Below are positions 1 through 8,190 of a DNA stretch of 42,559 nt, piece after piece (the stretch's first letter is position 1; each line of letters begins with the position of its first letter). Location of the stretch: assembly GCA_027306585.1 (NCBI GenBank), contig DAHUZJ010000037.1, forward strand, positions 1 through 42,559. The letters are read 5' to 3'. The DNA is from Acidimicrobiaceae bacterium. GTDB taxonomy: Bacteria; Actinomycetota; Acidimicrobiia; Acidimicrobiales; RAAP-2. The notes beneath the pieces are model-generated. The model ran no database searches and was not told where the DNA came from. It was given only the letters and a program-made list of their open reading frames with translations. The translations under genes and the position numbers were made by a program.

Positions 1-490
1 TCAGCTTGGTCCAGGACTCGGTCAGCGGTTCGGGCATGACGCGCACGCCGCCCACCGTGGTCATGAAGTTGGTGTCCCCCGACCAGCGCGGCACCACGTG
101 GAGGTGCAGGTGCTTGGGGATCCCGGCGCCGGCCGCCCGCCCGAGGTTGGCGCCCAGGTTGATCCCGTCGGGTTGGTAGGCGGCCGTCACCGCATCGACC
201 GCCGTGCGGGTGGCCGTCCACAGGTCGGTCGACTCCTCCCCGTCCAGCTCGTCGATGCTGGCGACATGGCGCACCGGCATCACCAGCAGGTGGCCGCTGG
301 CGTAGGGGTAGGCGTTGAGGACGGCGAACGCTCGCTCCCCGCGCCACACGACGCCGTTGTCGACCGACGGCGGCCCCGAGGCGAGGATGCGGCAGAACAC
401 GCACCCGCCGTCGTCGCCGGACCGCTCGGCCTCGGTGGCCCCCGATACGTACTCGTGGCGCCAGCCGGCCCACAGCTGCTCGAGGGGCAC
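1..490 (-). CDS. HIT-family hydrolase/phosphorylase (Ap4A-type), 3' end cut by window
   Basis: Histidine-triad nucleotide-binding protein. Read on the minus strand from a GTG at 490, it carries a CxxC pair in GGCVFC, the conserved stretch ASGHLLVMPVRHVAS, and the histidine triad HLHLHV (about bases 85-115) followed by VPRWSGD. This arrangement is typical of Ap4A phosphorylase-like HIT proteins that follow thrS in actinobacteria. The frame stays open through base 1, so the C-terminus is missing. The start lies 7 bases after the thrS stop, with a purine-rich AGGGG before it, so it is probably co-transcribed with thrS. The family hydrolyses or phosphorolyses nucleoside phosphates in the cytoplasm; the exact substrate is inferred. 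Confidence 0.85.
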   Translation of the reverse strand, partial: MPLEQLWAGWRHEYVSGATEAERSGDDGGCVFCRILASGPPSVDNGVVWRGERAFAVLNAYPYASGHLLVMPVRHVASIDELDGEESTDLWTATRTAVDAVTAAYQPDGINLGANLGRAAGAGIPKHLHLHVVPRWSGDTNFMTTVGGVRVMPEPLTESWTKL

Positions 491-497
491 CGGCGCC

Positions 498-2555
498 TTA
501 CCCCTGTCCACCCGGAGCCGCCGGCGGCGGCGCGGGTGCCTCGGGCAAGGCCGGCGCCGTCAACCGGGCGTCGACGTCGGCCCGCACCTCGGCCACGAGG
601 AGGTCGAGCGGAACCCCCCGCTGCGCGCGGTCCGCCGCGCGACGGTTGACGCCCACCGTGCGGGCGGCGACGTCGTCGTCGCCGACGACGAGCACGTAGG
701 GCAGGTGCTCGACGAACTTCGCCCGGCGGATGCGGGTGCCGAGCGGCTCGCTGGCGTCCTCCATGGAGGACCGCAGCCCGGCGCCGGTGAGGGTGGCCAC
801 CACGTGGTCGGCGTAGGGCTCGTGGTCGGTCCGCACCGGCAGCACCCGCACCTGGTCGGGAGCGAGCCAGGTGGGGAACGCACCGGCGTAGTGCTCGAGC
901 ATGACGGCGAAGAACCGCTCCACCGAGCCGAAGAGGGCCCGGTGGATCATGACCGGCCGGTGCTTGGCGTTGTCGGCGCCGTTGTACTCCAGCCGGAAGC
1001 GTTGCGGAAGCTGGAAATCGAGCTGGATGGTGGACATCTGCCAGGTCCGGCCGATGGCATCCCGGGTCTGCACGGAGATCTTCGGGCCGTAGAACGCCCC
1101 GCCGCCTTCGTCCATGACGAGGTCCAGGTCGCGCTCGGCTGCCACCAGGCGCAGGGCCTCGGTGGCCTCCTCCCACTCCTCGTCGGTCCCGAAGGCCTTG
1201 CCCTCGGGCCGGGTCGACAGCTCGAGGTGGAACTCCTCCAGCCCGTAGTCGCGCAGCACGCCGAGGACGAAGCCCAGCACCGAGTCCACCTCGGCGGCGA
1301 TCTGCTCTCGGGAGCAGAAGATGTGGGCGTCGTCCTGCGTGAACCCCCGCATCCGGGTCAGTCCGTGCACCACGCCCGACTTCTCGTACCGGTAGACGGT
1401 GCCGAGCTCGAACAGCCGCAGGGGGAGGTCCCGGTACGACCGCTGGCGGCTCCGGTACACGAGGATGTGGAACGGGCAGTTCATGGGCTTGACGTAGTAC
1501 TCGGTGCCCTCGTCCACGATCATCGGCGGGAAGATCCCTTCGCCGAAGGACTGGAGGTGGCCCGAGACCTCGAACAGGTCGCGCTTCGTGACGTGCGGCG
1601 TGTACACGAAGTCGTAGCCCGCCTCGGCGTGGCGCAGGCGGAGGTAGTCCTCCATCTCCCGCCGCACGATGCCCCCCTTCGGGTGGAACACGGCGAGGCC
1701 GGGCCCGATCTCCTCGGGGAACGAGAACAGGTCCAGCTCGGCCCCCAACTTGCGGTGGTCCCGGCGCTCTGCCTCCTCCAGGCGGTGCAGGTGCCCAACC
1801 AGGGCCTCCTCGGTCTCCCAGGCGGTGCCGTAGATGCGCTGGAGCTGCGGGCGCTTCTCGTCGCCCCGCCAGTAGGCGCCGGCGACGCGCATGAGCTTGA
1901 AGTGGCCGAGGCGCTTGGTGGAGGGCACGTGGGGGCCGCGGCACAGGTCGGTGAACGCCGGGGAGTTCCAGTACGTGGACACGGTCGGGGCCTCGCCGGC
2001 CGGGGTGGCGCCCACCTCGCCGGCCGCGGTGGCGCCGACCTCGCCGGCCCCGTGGCCCACCGCCTCGATGATCTCCCGCTTGAACGGCTGGTCGGCGAAG
2101 AGGGTCAGCCCCTCGTCGATCGAGTGCTCGTGGCGGACGAACGGCTGGTCCTCGGCGACGATCCGCCGCATCTCCGCCTCGATGCGCTCGAGGTCCTCGT
2201 CGGTGAAGCGGTCGCCGCCAGGCAGCTCGAAGTCGTAGTAGAAGCCGTCGGCGATCACCGGGCCGATGGCGAAGTGGGCACCCGGCCACAAGCGCAGCAC
2301 GGCCTGGGCCAGCACGTGCGCCGTCGAATGCCGCAGCACCTCCCGGCCGGCGTCGGAGCCCACCGTCACGATGGCCACCTGCGCTCCGTCCTGCAGGGGC
2401 GCCGACAGATCGGTGAGCCGGCCGTCCACGTCGGCGGCGACGGCGGCACGAGCGAGCCCCCTCCCGATCGACGCGGCGAGATCCGTGGCCGTCGAGCCCT
2501 CGGGCAGCTCCTTCACCGCACCGTCCGGGAGCCGCACCGTCACCGTGGCTGCCAT
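498..2555 (-). CDS. thrS: threonyl-tRNA synthetase
   Basis: Class II aminoacyl-tRNA synthetase that charges tRNA-Thr, 685 aa, the usual length. The N-terminal TGS domain covers residues 1-65. The editing domain carries HSTAH at 76-80 and CRGPH further on. The catalytic core shows MNCPFH (zinc cysteine), the motif 2 region RYEKSGVVHGLTRMRGF and DDAHIFC. A C-terminal anticodon-binding domain starts near VRVLPV. I chose the ATG at 2555 because AGGAGAGAGAGG lies just upstream of it; an in-frame ATG at 2588 would place that ribosome-binding site inside the gene. Residues 170-190 are an unusual in-frame repeat of AGEVGAT inside the editing region. The HIT gene follows 7 bases later. Confidence 0.97.
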   Translation of the reverse strand: MAATVTVRLPDGAVKELPEGSTATDLAASIGRGLARAAVAADVDGRLTDLSAPLQDGAQVAIVTVGSDAGREVLRHSTAHVLAQAVLRLWPGAHFAIGPVIADGFYYDFELPGGDRFTDEDLERIEAEMRRIVAEDQPFVRHEHSIDEGLTLFADQPFKREIIEAVGHGAGEVGATAAGEVGATPAGEAPTVSTYWNSPAFTDLCRGPHVPSTKRLGHFKLMRVAGAYWRGDEKRPQLQRIYGTAWETEEALVGHLHRLEEAERRDHRKLGAELDLFSFPEEIGPGLAVFHPKGGIVRREMEDYLRLRHAEAGYDFVYTPHVTKRDLFEVSGHLQSFGEGIFPPMIVDEGTEYYVKPMNCPFHILVYRSRQRSYRDLPLRLFELGTVYRYEKSGVVHGLTRMRGFTQDDAHIFCSREQIAAEVDSVLGFVLGVLRDYGLEEFHLELSTRPEGKAFGTDEEWEEATEALRLVAAERDLDLVMDEGGGAFYGPKISVQTRDAIGRTWQMSTIQLDFQLPQRFRLEYNGADNAKHRPVMIHRALFGSVERFFAVMLEHYAGAFPTWLAPDQVRVLPVRTDHEPYADHVVATLTGAGLRSSMEDASEPLGTRIRRAKFVEHLPYVLVVGDDDVAARTVGVNRRAADRAQRGVPLDLLVAEVRADVDARLTAPALPEAPAPPPAAPGGQG
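1986..2048 (-). repeat. in-frame 21-bp tandem repeat inside thrS
   Basis: About two and a half copies of a 21-bp unit encode AGEVGAT, AGEVGAT and a partial AGEAPT. They fall between the editing domain's FKREIIEAV and the STYWNSPAFTDLCRGPH segment. The repeat length is a multiple of three, so the frame is kept. Confidence 0.8.
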
Positions 2556-2706
2556 GCTGCTGCGACCTCTCTCTCCTGCGTCGTGCATAGCCGGACCGGA
2601 CCCGGCCAGGTCCGGCCGATCCCGGCGAGTGCCGGCTGATCCCGGGCCGTCCCGGGCCGTCCCGCGAGACCGCCAGCGTAGGCGCGGCCGCTCCGGCGGC
2701 CGCTGC
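2556..2706 (-). promoter_or_regulatory. thrS: leader region between mshC and thrS
   Basis: These 151 bases hold a GC hairpin beside the mshC stop, short direct repeats of CCCGGGCCGT (2641-2660), and two possible -10 boxes on the minus strand, TACGCT (2675-2680) and TATGCA (2584-2589). A separate thrS promoter is therefore likely. I see no T-box specifier or antiterminator. Confidence 0.35.
2684..2703 (-). terminator. GC hairpin just after mshC
   Basis: Two copies of GCGGCCGC separated by TCCG form a perfect 8-bp stem with a 4-base loop, 3 bases beyond the mshC stop codon. There is no U tract, as is common for actinobacterial hairpin terminators. It may end or attenuate the mshC transcript. 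Confidence 0.4.
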
Positions 2707-3852
2707 TCAGCCGTCCAGGTCGAGCCCGAGCAGCGCCGCGCCGGCTCGCACCGGCAACCCCCGGGAGGCGCACTCGTCCAAGACGGCGAGGGCGCCGGGA
2801 GTGTCCAGGTCGTCGTCCAGTCGGTCCCGCACGCCGTCCAGGGCCTCGTCGGTGCGGACCGCCGCCGTCGCCGGCTCGTGGCGGGCGGCGGCGCGCCAGC
2901 GGTCCAGGCGCTCGGCCGCCGGCGGGAGGTCGTCGTCGCCCCACTCCCAGTCCGGCCGGTAGTGGTGGGCCAGCAGGGCCAGCCGCACGGCGGCTGGCTC
3001 CCACTGCTTGAGGAGCTCGCCGACGAAGACGAGGTTGCCCAAGGACTTGGACATCTTCTCGCCGCCGAGACCCACCAGCCCGACGTGGAGCCAGTGCCGC
3101 ACGAAGGGCTGGCCCGTCACGGACTCGGACTGCGCCGTCTCGCACTCGTGGTGCGGGAAGACCAGGTCCCGGCCGCCGCCGTGGAGGTCGACGGTGGGGC
3201 CGAGCTCGCGCATGGCGAGCGCCGAGCACTCGATGTGCCACCCCGGGCGACCGGGGCCCCACCGGGACTCCCATGCCGGCTCGTCGGGCAGCGAGGGTTG
3301 CCACAGCACGAAATCGAGCGGGTGCCGCTTGTTGGGGTCGTCGGGGTTGCCCCCGTTGTCGGCGGCCAGGCGCAGCATCTGGGCTTCGTCGAAATGGCTG
3401 ACCTTGCCGAAGTCGGGGAAGGTGGTGACGTCGAAGTACACGGCCCCGCCCGACCGGTAGGCGTGGTCCTGCTCGAGGGCCGCCCCGATGAGCGAGAGGA
3501 TGTCCGGGATCGCCGAGGTCGCCCGGGGTTCGGAGTACACGGGCAGCACGCCGAGGGCGGACATGTCGGCGTCGAACCGCGCCATCTCCTCGGCTGCCAG
3601 GTCGAGGTAGTGGACCCCCAGCTCCCGCGCCTTGCGGAGGATGTCGTCGTCGACGTCGGTCACGTTGCGGACGCACCGGGCGTCGTGCCCGAGGTCCTGC
3701 AGTCGCCGCTGGAGCACGTCGAAGGTGAGGTACACGGCGGCGTGGCCCAGGTGGGCGGCGTCGTAGGGCGTGATGCCGCAGGTGTACATGGTGGCCACCG
3801 GACCGGGCTCGAACGGCACCACGGCACCGCGAGCCGTGTCGTAGAGGCGCAT
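2707..3852 (-). CDS. mshC: mycothiol ligase MshC (cysteinyl-tRNA synthetase-like)
   Basis: Class I synthetase-fold enzyme, 381 aa, that by family joins L-cysteine to GlcN-Ins in mycothiol synthesis. Visible are the zinc-site TMYTCGITPYDAAHLGHA, NVTDVDDDIL, GRPGWHIECSA, FPHHECE, and the KMSKS loop in GGEKMSKSLGN. The TCGITPYD form and the short C-terminus ending ALLGLDLDG match MshC rather than tRNA-charging CysRS, which usually has CGPTVYD and a longer anticodon domain. The start is ATG 3852; a GTG directly before it (3855) is equally possible. It lies 34 bases downstream of the F420 reductase gene on the same strand. A CysRS role is not fully excluded. Confidence 0.85.
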   Translation of the reverse strand: MRLYDTARGAVVPFEPGPVATMYTCGITPYDAAHLGHAAVYLTFDVLQRRLQDLGHDARCVRNVTDVDDDILRKARELGVHYLDLAAEEMARFDADMSALGVLPVYSEPRATSAIPDILSLIGAALEQDHAYRSGGAVYFDVTTFPDFGKVSHFDEAQMLRLAADNGGNPDDPNKRHPLDFVLWQPSLPDEPAWESRWGPGRPGWHIECSALAMRELGPTVDLHGGGRDLVFPHHECETAQSESVTGQPFVRHWLHVGLVGLGGEKMSKSLGNLVFVGELLKQWEPAAVRLALLAHHYRPDWEWGDDDLPPAAERLDRWRAAARHEPATAAVRTDEALDGVRDRLDDDLDTPGALAVLDECASRGLPVRAGAALLGLDLDG

Positions 3853-3886
3853 CACCGGATCCGAGACGTTAGCGGGCTGCCGGCGC

Positions 3887-4540
3887 TCAGATGCCCGCGA
3901 GCTTGAGGGTGCTGTGAGCCCGGTAGCGGATGTTGAGGGTGATACAGACCGCGGTGAAGGCCTCGATCGCCGCCGCCTGGTTCAGGCTGCCGGCATCGAG
4001 TGGCCGCAGCCCTTCGATGCGCTCCACGAGGGCCATGGTGTCGGCCGTGGCGTCCGGGTCGTCGGAGCACACGAGCACGTCGGCGATGAGGCCCGAGTCG
4101 AGATCGGCCATCTCGCCCGCCGGCAGGTGGTGGAACGCGGCCGCCACCCGCGCCCCGGGCGCCGCCGCCTGGATGGCCGACGCGACCGAGCCTCGCGGTG
4201 GCACGAGGGCCAGCATCTCCCGGCCATCCTTGACGAGGGCGTTGGCCATGGAGATCACGACCTTGCCCTCGAGCGCGTCGGCGAGCGAGCGCACGGTGGC
4301 CGGCGCCGCGTCCCATGGCGTGGCCACCACCACGAGCGGCGCGCCGATCACCTCGGCATTGGCCGCACCGGTCAACGTGCCCGGCAGGCGGCCGGGCCAC
4401 TTGCCCGCCGTCTCGGCCGCCACCTCCGTGGCCCGCGCCGCGTCGCGCGAGCCGATGGCCACCGCCATCCCTGCTGCCGCCAGCCGGAGCGCCAGTCCGC
4501 GCCCCGCCGGTCCGGTTCCTCCGAGGATCCCGACGTCCAT
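3887..4540 (-). CDS. npdG: F420-dependent NADP reductase (NpdG/Fno family)
   Basis: Cytoplasmic Rossmann-fold enzyme of 217 aa that by family exchanges hydride between coenzyme F420 and NADP. The N-terminus MDVGILGGTGPAGRGLALRL is a glycine-rich dinucleotide site, followed by IGSRDAARA (NADP phosphate pocket) and VVVATPWDA. The later segment SLNQAAAIEAFTAVCITLN fits the F420 reductase family. ATG 4540 is chosen because it begins directly at the Rossmann strand; a longer version from 4561 would only add MLCHSDP. It diverges from fabI across 68 bases, so the two promoters must lie close together. It implies that the host makes or uses F420. Confidence 0.85.
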   Translation of the reverse strand: MDVGILGGTGPAGRGLALRLAAAGMAVAIGSRDAARATEVAAETAGKWPGRLPGTLTGAANAEVIGAPLVVVATPWDAAPATVRSLADALEGKVVISMANALVKDGREMLALVPPRGSVASAIQAAAPGARVAAAFHHLPAGEMADLDSGLIADVLVCSDDPDATADTMALVERIEGLRPLDAGSLNQAAAIEAFTAVCITLNIRYRAHSTLKLAGI

Positions 4541-4594
4541 CGGATCACTGTGGCACAGCACCGGCCCCCCAGCGCCAACCGGGGCGCCGTGGCA

Positions 4595-4600
4595 TAGCCT
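4595..4600 (+). promoter_or_regulatory. fabI: -10 box for leaderless fabI transcript
   Basis: TAGCCT ends 8 bases before the fabI ATG, and no Shine-Dalgarno sequence is visible. The spacing matches other first-gene starts in this window. Confidence 0.45.
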
Positions 4601-4608
4601 GCCCGCCC

Positions 4609-5391
4609 ATGGGATTGCTCGACGGAAAGCGGATCTTGGTCACGGGCGTGCTCACCGACGCGTCGCTGGGCTTCGCGGTGGCACGCCTGGCGCAGCAGGA
4701 GGGTGCCGAGGTCGTCCTGTCCGGCGCGGGGCGAGGGCTCTCGCTCACCCGACGGACCGCTCGCAAGCTGCCGGCAGAGCCCGAGGTGCTCGAGATCGAC
4801 GTGACCGAGCCCGGCCAGCTGGCGGCGGCCGCGGCGACGCTCGCCGCGCGTTGGGACCGGCTCGACGGCTTGCTGCACGCCATCGGCTTCGCCCCGCCGT
4901 CCTGCCTCGGCAACGGCATGTTCGCCGCCGAGTGGTCCGACGTCGCCGTCGCCCTCCAGGTGTCCTCCTACTCCCTCAAGGCCCTCGTCGCTGCCTTCCG
5001 TCCTCTTCTCGAGGCGGCGGGGGCGGACGCCGGGGCCTCGGTCGTCGGCCTCGACTTCGACGCCACCGTGGCGTGGCCCCTCTACGACTGGATGGGGGTC
5101 GCCAAGGCCGCGTTGGAGTCCCTGTCGCGCTACCTGGCAAAGGAGCTCGGCCCGGCGGGCATCCGGGTCAACCTCGTGGCCGCCGGGCCGGTCCGCACCA
5201 TGGCGGCCAAGTCGATCCCCGGGTTCTCCTCCTTCGAGGACACGTGGGCCGACCGGGCCCCGCTCGGGTGGGACGTCCACGATGCCGACGTCGTGGCACG
5301 GGCTTGCGTGGCCCTGCTCTCGGATTGGCTCCCGAAGACGACGGGCGAGATCCTCCACGTCGACGGCGGGGTCCACGCCATCGGGTCCTGA
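4609..5391 (+). CDS. fabI: enoyl-ACP reductase, InhA/FabI type
   Basis: NADH-dependent short-chain dehydrogenase relative that reduces trans-2-enoyl-ACP in the last step of each fatty-acid elongation cycle; 260 aa. The N-terminus MGLLDGKRILVTGVLTDASL carries the FabI-type divergent nucleotide site. Tyr159 and Lys166 in LYDWMGVAKAALE match the catalytic YNWMxVAK of InhA, preceded by VVGLDFDATVAWP, again InhA-like. The C-terminal TTGEILHVDGGVHAIGS is typical of the family. The ATG at 4609 has no ribosome-binding site, consistent with leaderless translation. It is the only intact plus-strand gene before the broken permease downstream. Confidence 0.95.
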   Translation: MGLLDGKRILVTGVLTDASLGFAVARLAQQEGAEVVLSGAGRGLSLTRRTARKLPAEPEVLEIDVTEPGQLAAAAATLAARWDRLDGLLHAIGFAPPSCLGNGMFAAEWSDVAVALQVSSYSLKALVAAFRPLLEAAGADAGASVVGLDFDATVAWPLYDWMGVAKAALESLSRYLAKELGPAGIRVNLVAAGPVRTMAAKSIPGFSSFEDTWADRAPLGWDVHDADVVARACVALLSDWLPKTTGEILHVDGGVHAIGS

Positions 5392-5419
5392 CGCCCCGAG
5401 GCAGCGGCCGCACCAGAGT

Positions 5420-5461
5420 CAACCTTCCGGTCGCGCAGATGTTGCCGGTGGACAACCTTCC
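5420..5461 (+). repeat. direct repeat CAACCTTCC upstream of permease remnant
   Basis: CAACCTTCC occurs at 5420-5428 and 5453-5461, 33 bases apart (about three helical turns), in the 115-base gap before the MFS start. It could be a relic operator; nothing else supports a function. Confidence 0.3.
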
Positions 5462-5506
5462 AGCGTTACAACCATCGCGACACTGCGGCGACCACAGGGA
5501 GGGCGC

Positions 5507-6092
5507 ATGGCCGCTCTGGATGCAGCGCTGGACGACGCTCCGCTCAGCCGGTTCCACACCCGGGCCATCGTCACGGCCGGGATGGGCTTCTTCACCGACG
5601 CCTACGACCTGTTCATCATCGGCACGGCGACCACCCTGATCGCCAAGCAGTGGGGCCTCTCTTCGTCGGAGACCGGGCTGGTCAACTCCATCACCCGCAT
5701 CTCGGCCTTCGTGGGCGCCTTCGTCTTCGGGCGGATCGCCGACGTGCTCGGGCGCAAGAAGGTGTACGGCCTCGACGCCGCCCTCATGGTCGGCGGGCCG
5801 TGGCCTCCGCCTTCGCCCCCGACCTCGTCCGGCTGCTCGTCTTCCGCTTCATCCTCGGCCTAGGGGTCGGCGGCGACTACCCGATGTCGGCATCAACGGC
5901 GCGCTCCGCCTCTCGGCGCTGTTCGCCTTGCTCGGCACCCTGCTCACCTTGCTCATCCCCGAAGGCGCTCGCCGCAGCCTCGACGACCTGTCGCCCGAGG
6001 ACGTCGTGGCCAGCGCCGAGCAGATCGTGTCGATCGGGCACGGACAGCCCGGCGGTCTCGGTGACCGCGAGGGGACGCCGGCGCCCACCTGA
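5507..6092 (+). pseudogene. MFS permease remnant (phosphate/sugar-porter-like), frameshifted and internally deleted
   Basis: The start is intact: GGGAGG precedes ATG 5507, and the first helices read AGMGFFTDAYDLFIIG with the MFS loop motif GRIADVLGRKKVYG. Near 5797 a one-base loss shifts the frame; the continuation VASAFAPDLVRLLVFRFILG and GVGGDYPMS is read in the next frame. At about 5885 the sequence jumps, in a third frame, straight to a final transmembrane helix and tail (ALRLSALFALLGTLLTLLIP, ending at TGA 6090-6092). Roughly helices 5-11 are missing, so no transporter can be made. The N-terminus resembles phosphate:proton symporters. A sequencing error could explain the frameshift but not the large internal loss. 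Confidence 0.85.
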
Positions 6093-6162
6093 GCGGGCGG
6101 CTGGAGGGCCCACCACCTCGGACAGCGGCAGCTTCAGCCTCTGCGACGCGAGGTCCTGCGGG

Positions 6163-8190
6163 TCAGGGGCCCGACCCGGCGCTCGCGTCGGGCACCGGGC
6201 TCGGCCCCCCGAGGCTCCCCCGGACGGCCGACGCCAGCGCCTCGCCCGTCAGCTCACCCGCCTCCACGTGGCGACCGCCCATCGCCGCAGCCAGGCGAGC
6301 AGCCAGGCCGAGACGGGGTCCGTGCTCGGCCTCGCAGTCGACGACCAGGGCGCCGACTCCCGCCGCCCGCACCGCCGCCGCCGCCTCGAGCGCCGCCGCC
6401 AGCGGATCGGCTCCCGCCGACGCGGCCGTGGCCCGCCCGTCCGAGACGAGCACGAGCAGCGGCCGATCGCCGGCATGCCGGCGTCCGGTGGCCACGGCGA
6501 GACCCTCCGCCAGTCCGGCGGCGAGGGGCGTCCGGCCGCCGGTGGCGATCCCGTCCAACCGGGCGCGCGCCACTTCGGTGCTGGCCGTCGGCCGGAGCAC
6601 CGTCTGCGCCCCGTCGCCGCGGAACGTGACGACCGCCACCCGATCGCGGCGCTGATAGGCATCGACGAGCAGCGAGAGGACCGCGGCACGTGCCGCCGCC
6701 ACTCGCCCTCGCACGCCCATCGACCCCGAAGCGTCCACGACCATCACGACCAGCGTCGGCGTCGGCTGACGCCGGACGGGCTCCCGGACGTCGGCGGGGA
6801 GGACGCGGAGCCGCTCGGCGCCGCCGGTGGCGACCGGCGGCCGAACGGCACCCGCCTGGCGCTCGACGGCGGCGAGCACCGTCGCCACGGGGTGCACCGC
6901 ACCCGGTGGACGCCCGGCCGGGGGAACCCGGCTCCCGACGAGTCGCCCGCGCAGGGCCTCCCCGGCGTCGGGCGCGCGGCGCCCGCCCCTCCCGGTGCCG
7001 TCCCCGTCTCGGCGACCGGCCCCGCGGCGGAGCTGGTCGAGCAACTCCGAGGGAAGACCGCCGAAGGCCCCGGCGGGCGGGGGCAGGGGCGGGGGCGGGG
7101 GCCGGGGCGACACCGTCGAGGGATCGAGCGGCGGCGGGCGCCCCGGGTCGACGTTGCGGGGGGTGCCCGGTTCGGAGCCCGGGTCAGGACCGGGGTCCCG
7201 GCCACGTGACGCCGGCCCTTCGCCGGCCGGCCGGGCACTGCTCCCCGGATCCCCGGCGCCCTCGGACGACCCCGCCGCCGGGGCAGCCGGAGGAGGCGGC
7301 GGGGCCGGGGCAGCCGGAGGAGGCGGCGGGAGCGGGTCCCACGGCGTGGACCGGCGATGGGCGAGGGCCAGCGGCGCCACCCGCCGGACGTCGCCCTCGG
7401 TCGCCTCCTCGCGGCCATCCCAGCCGGCGAGGGCCGCCGCCGCCCGGCACACGACCAGATCGGCCCGCAGCCCCTCGGCGCCGGCGGCGGCGCACAGGCC
7501 GGCCACGTGCTCGTGCAAGGCGTCGGGCAGGGCGGCCGGCTGGGCGGCGGCCAGGCGGCGGCGGAGGACGTCCTCGGCCTCGGACCAACGTGCCGACTCC
7601 CCTGCCGGATCCCGGTCGAACGCCAGGCGCCGCCGCACGGCCTCGGCGCGGTCTCGGGCGTCCGTCGGCGCCCCGACCGTCGCCGACAGCCCGAACCGGT
7701 CGAGGAGCTGCGGCCGCAGCTCGCCCTCCTCGGGGTTCATCGAGCCCACGAGCACGAACCGCGACGTGCGCCGCTCGGACACGCCGTCCCGCTCGACCAC
7801 CACCGCGCCGGTGGCCGCGGCGTCGAGCAGCAGGTCGACGAGGTGGTCGGCCAGCAGGTTGACCTCGTCGACGTACAGGACCCCGCCGTGCGCCGTCTCG
7901 AGCAGCCCCGGGCGGTACCGGTAGTCGCCCGAGCCGAGCGCCGCCCGCACGTCGAACGAGCCGACCACCCGGTCCTCGGTGGCGCCGAGGGGGAGCTCGA
8001 CGAAGGGGGCATGGCCCGGCATGAGGCCGGCCAGCGCACGGGCCGTCGTCGTCTTGCCACTGCCCTTGTCCCCGCGCAGCAGGACTCCCCCGATCCCCGG
8101 GTCGATCGTCACCAGCAGGAGGGCCAGCCGAGCGTCGTCGGCGCCCACCACGGCGCTCAGCGGGAAGACCGGCACCGGCGGGCCCGTCAC
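6163..8190 (-). CDS. fused ChlI-ChlD-type chelatase subunit (AAA+ plus von Willebrand A)
   Basis: ATPase/scaffold partner of the CobN metal chelatase; 675 aa, cytoplasmic. The N-terminal AAA+ (BchI-like) half has Walker A GDKGSGKTTTARAL, the Walker B region GGVLYVDEVNLL and GSMNPEEGELRPQLLDRFG. A proline/glycine-rich linker spans roughly residues 280-400. The C-terminal vWA domain carries the MIDAS motif DASGSMG and TGGRTPLAAGL. Fusion of the I and D parts is known for putative actinobacterial cobaltochelatases. It starts at GTG 8190, overlapping the cobN stop (GTGA), so it is translationally coupled to cobN as the last gene of the riboswitch operon. It ends convergent to the broken permease. 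The linker is too GC-rich and repetitive to judge its exact length. Confidence 0.9.
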   Translation of the reverse strand: MTGPPVPVFPLSAVVGADDARLALLLVTIDPGIGGVLLRGDKGSGKTTTARALAGLMPGHAPFVELPLGATEDRVVGSFDVRAALGSGDYRYRPGLLETAHGGVLYVDEVNLLADHLVDLLLDAAATGAVVVERDGVSERRTSRFVLVGSMNPEEGELRPQLLDRFGLSATVGAPTDARDRAEAVRRRLAFDRDPAGESARWSEAEDVLRRRLAAAQPAALPDALHEHVAGLCAAAGAEGLRADLVVCRAAAALAGWDGREEATEGDVRRVAPLALAHRRSTPWDPLPPPPPAAPAPPPPPAAPAAGSSEGAGDPGSSARPAGEGPASRGRDPGPDPGSEPGTPRNVDPGRPPPLDPSTVSPRPPPPPLPPPAGAFGGLPSELLDQLRRGAGRRDGDGTGRGGRRAPDAGEALRGRLVGSRVPPAGRPPGAVHPVATVLAAVERQAGAVRPPVATGGAERLRVLPADVREPVRRQPTPTLVVMVVDASGSMGVRGRVAAARAAVLSLLVDAYQRRDRVAVVTFRGDGAQTVLRPTASTEVARARLDGIATGGRTPLAAGLAEGLAVATGRRHAGDRPLLVLVSDGRATAASAGADPLAAALEAAAAVRAAGVGALVVDCEAEHGPRLGLAARLAAAMGGRHVEAGELTGEALASAVRGSLGGPSPVPDASAGSGP

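Noticed and set aside
2556..2706. T-box riboswitch for thrS
   Set aside because: No T-box sequence or antiterminator pairing could be found in the 151 bases.
2707..3852. Cysteinyl-tRNA synthetase
   Set aside because: TCGITPYD and the truncated C-terminus fit the mycothiol ligase MshC better, although they share the fold.
5282..5863. Intact short MFS protein
   Set aside because: The last part of this frame is Pro/Ser-rich out-of-frame sequence; the true helices continue in another frame, so the gene is broken.
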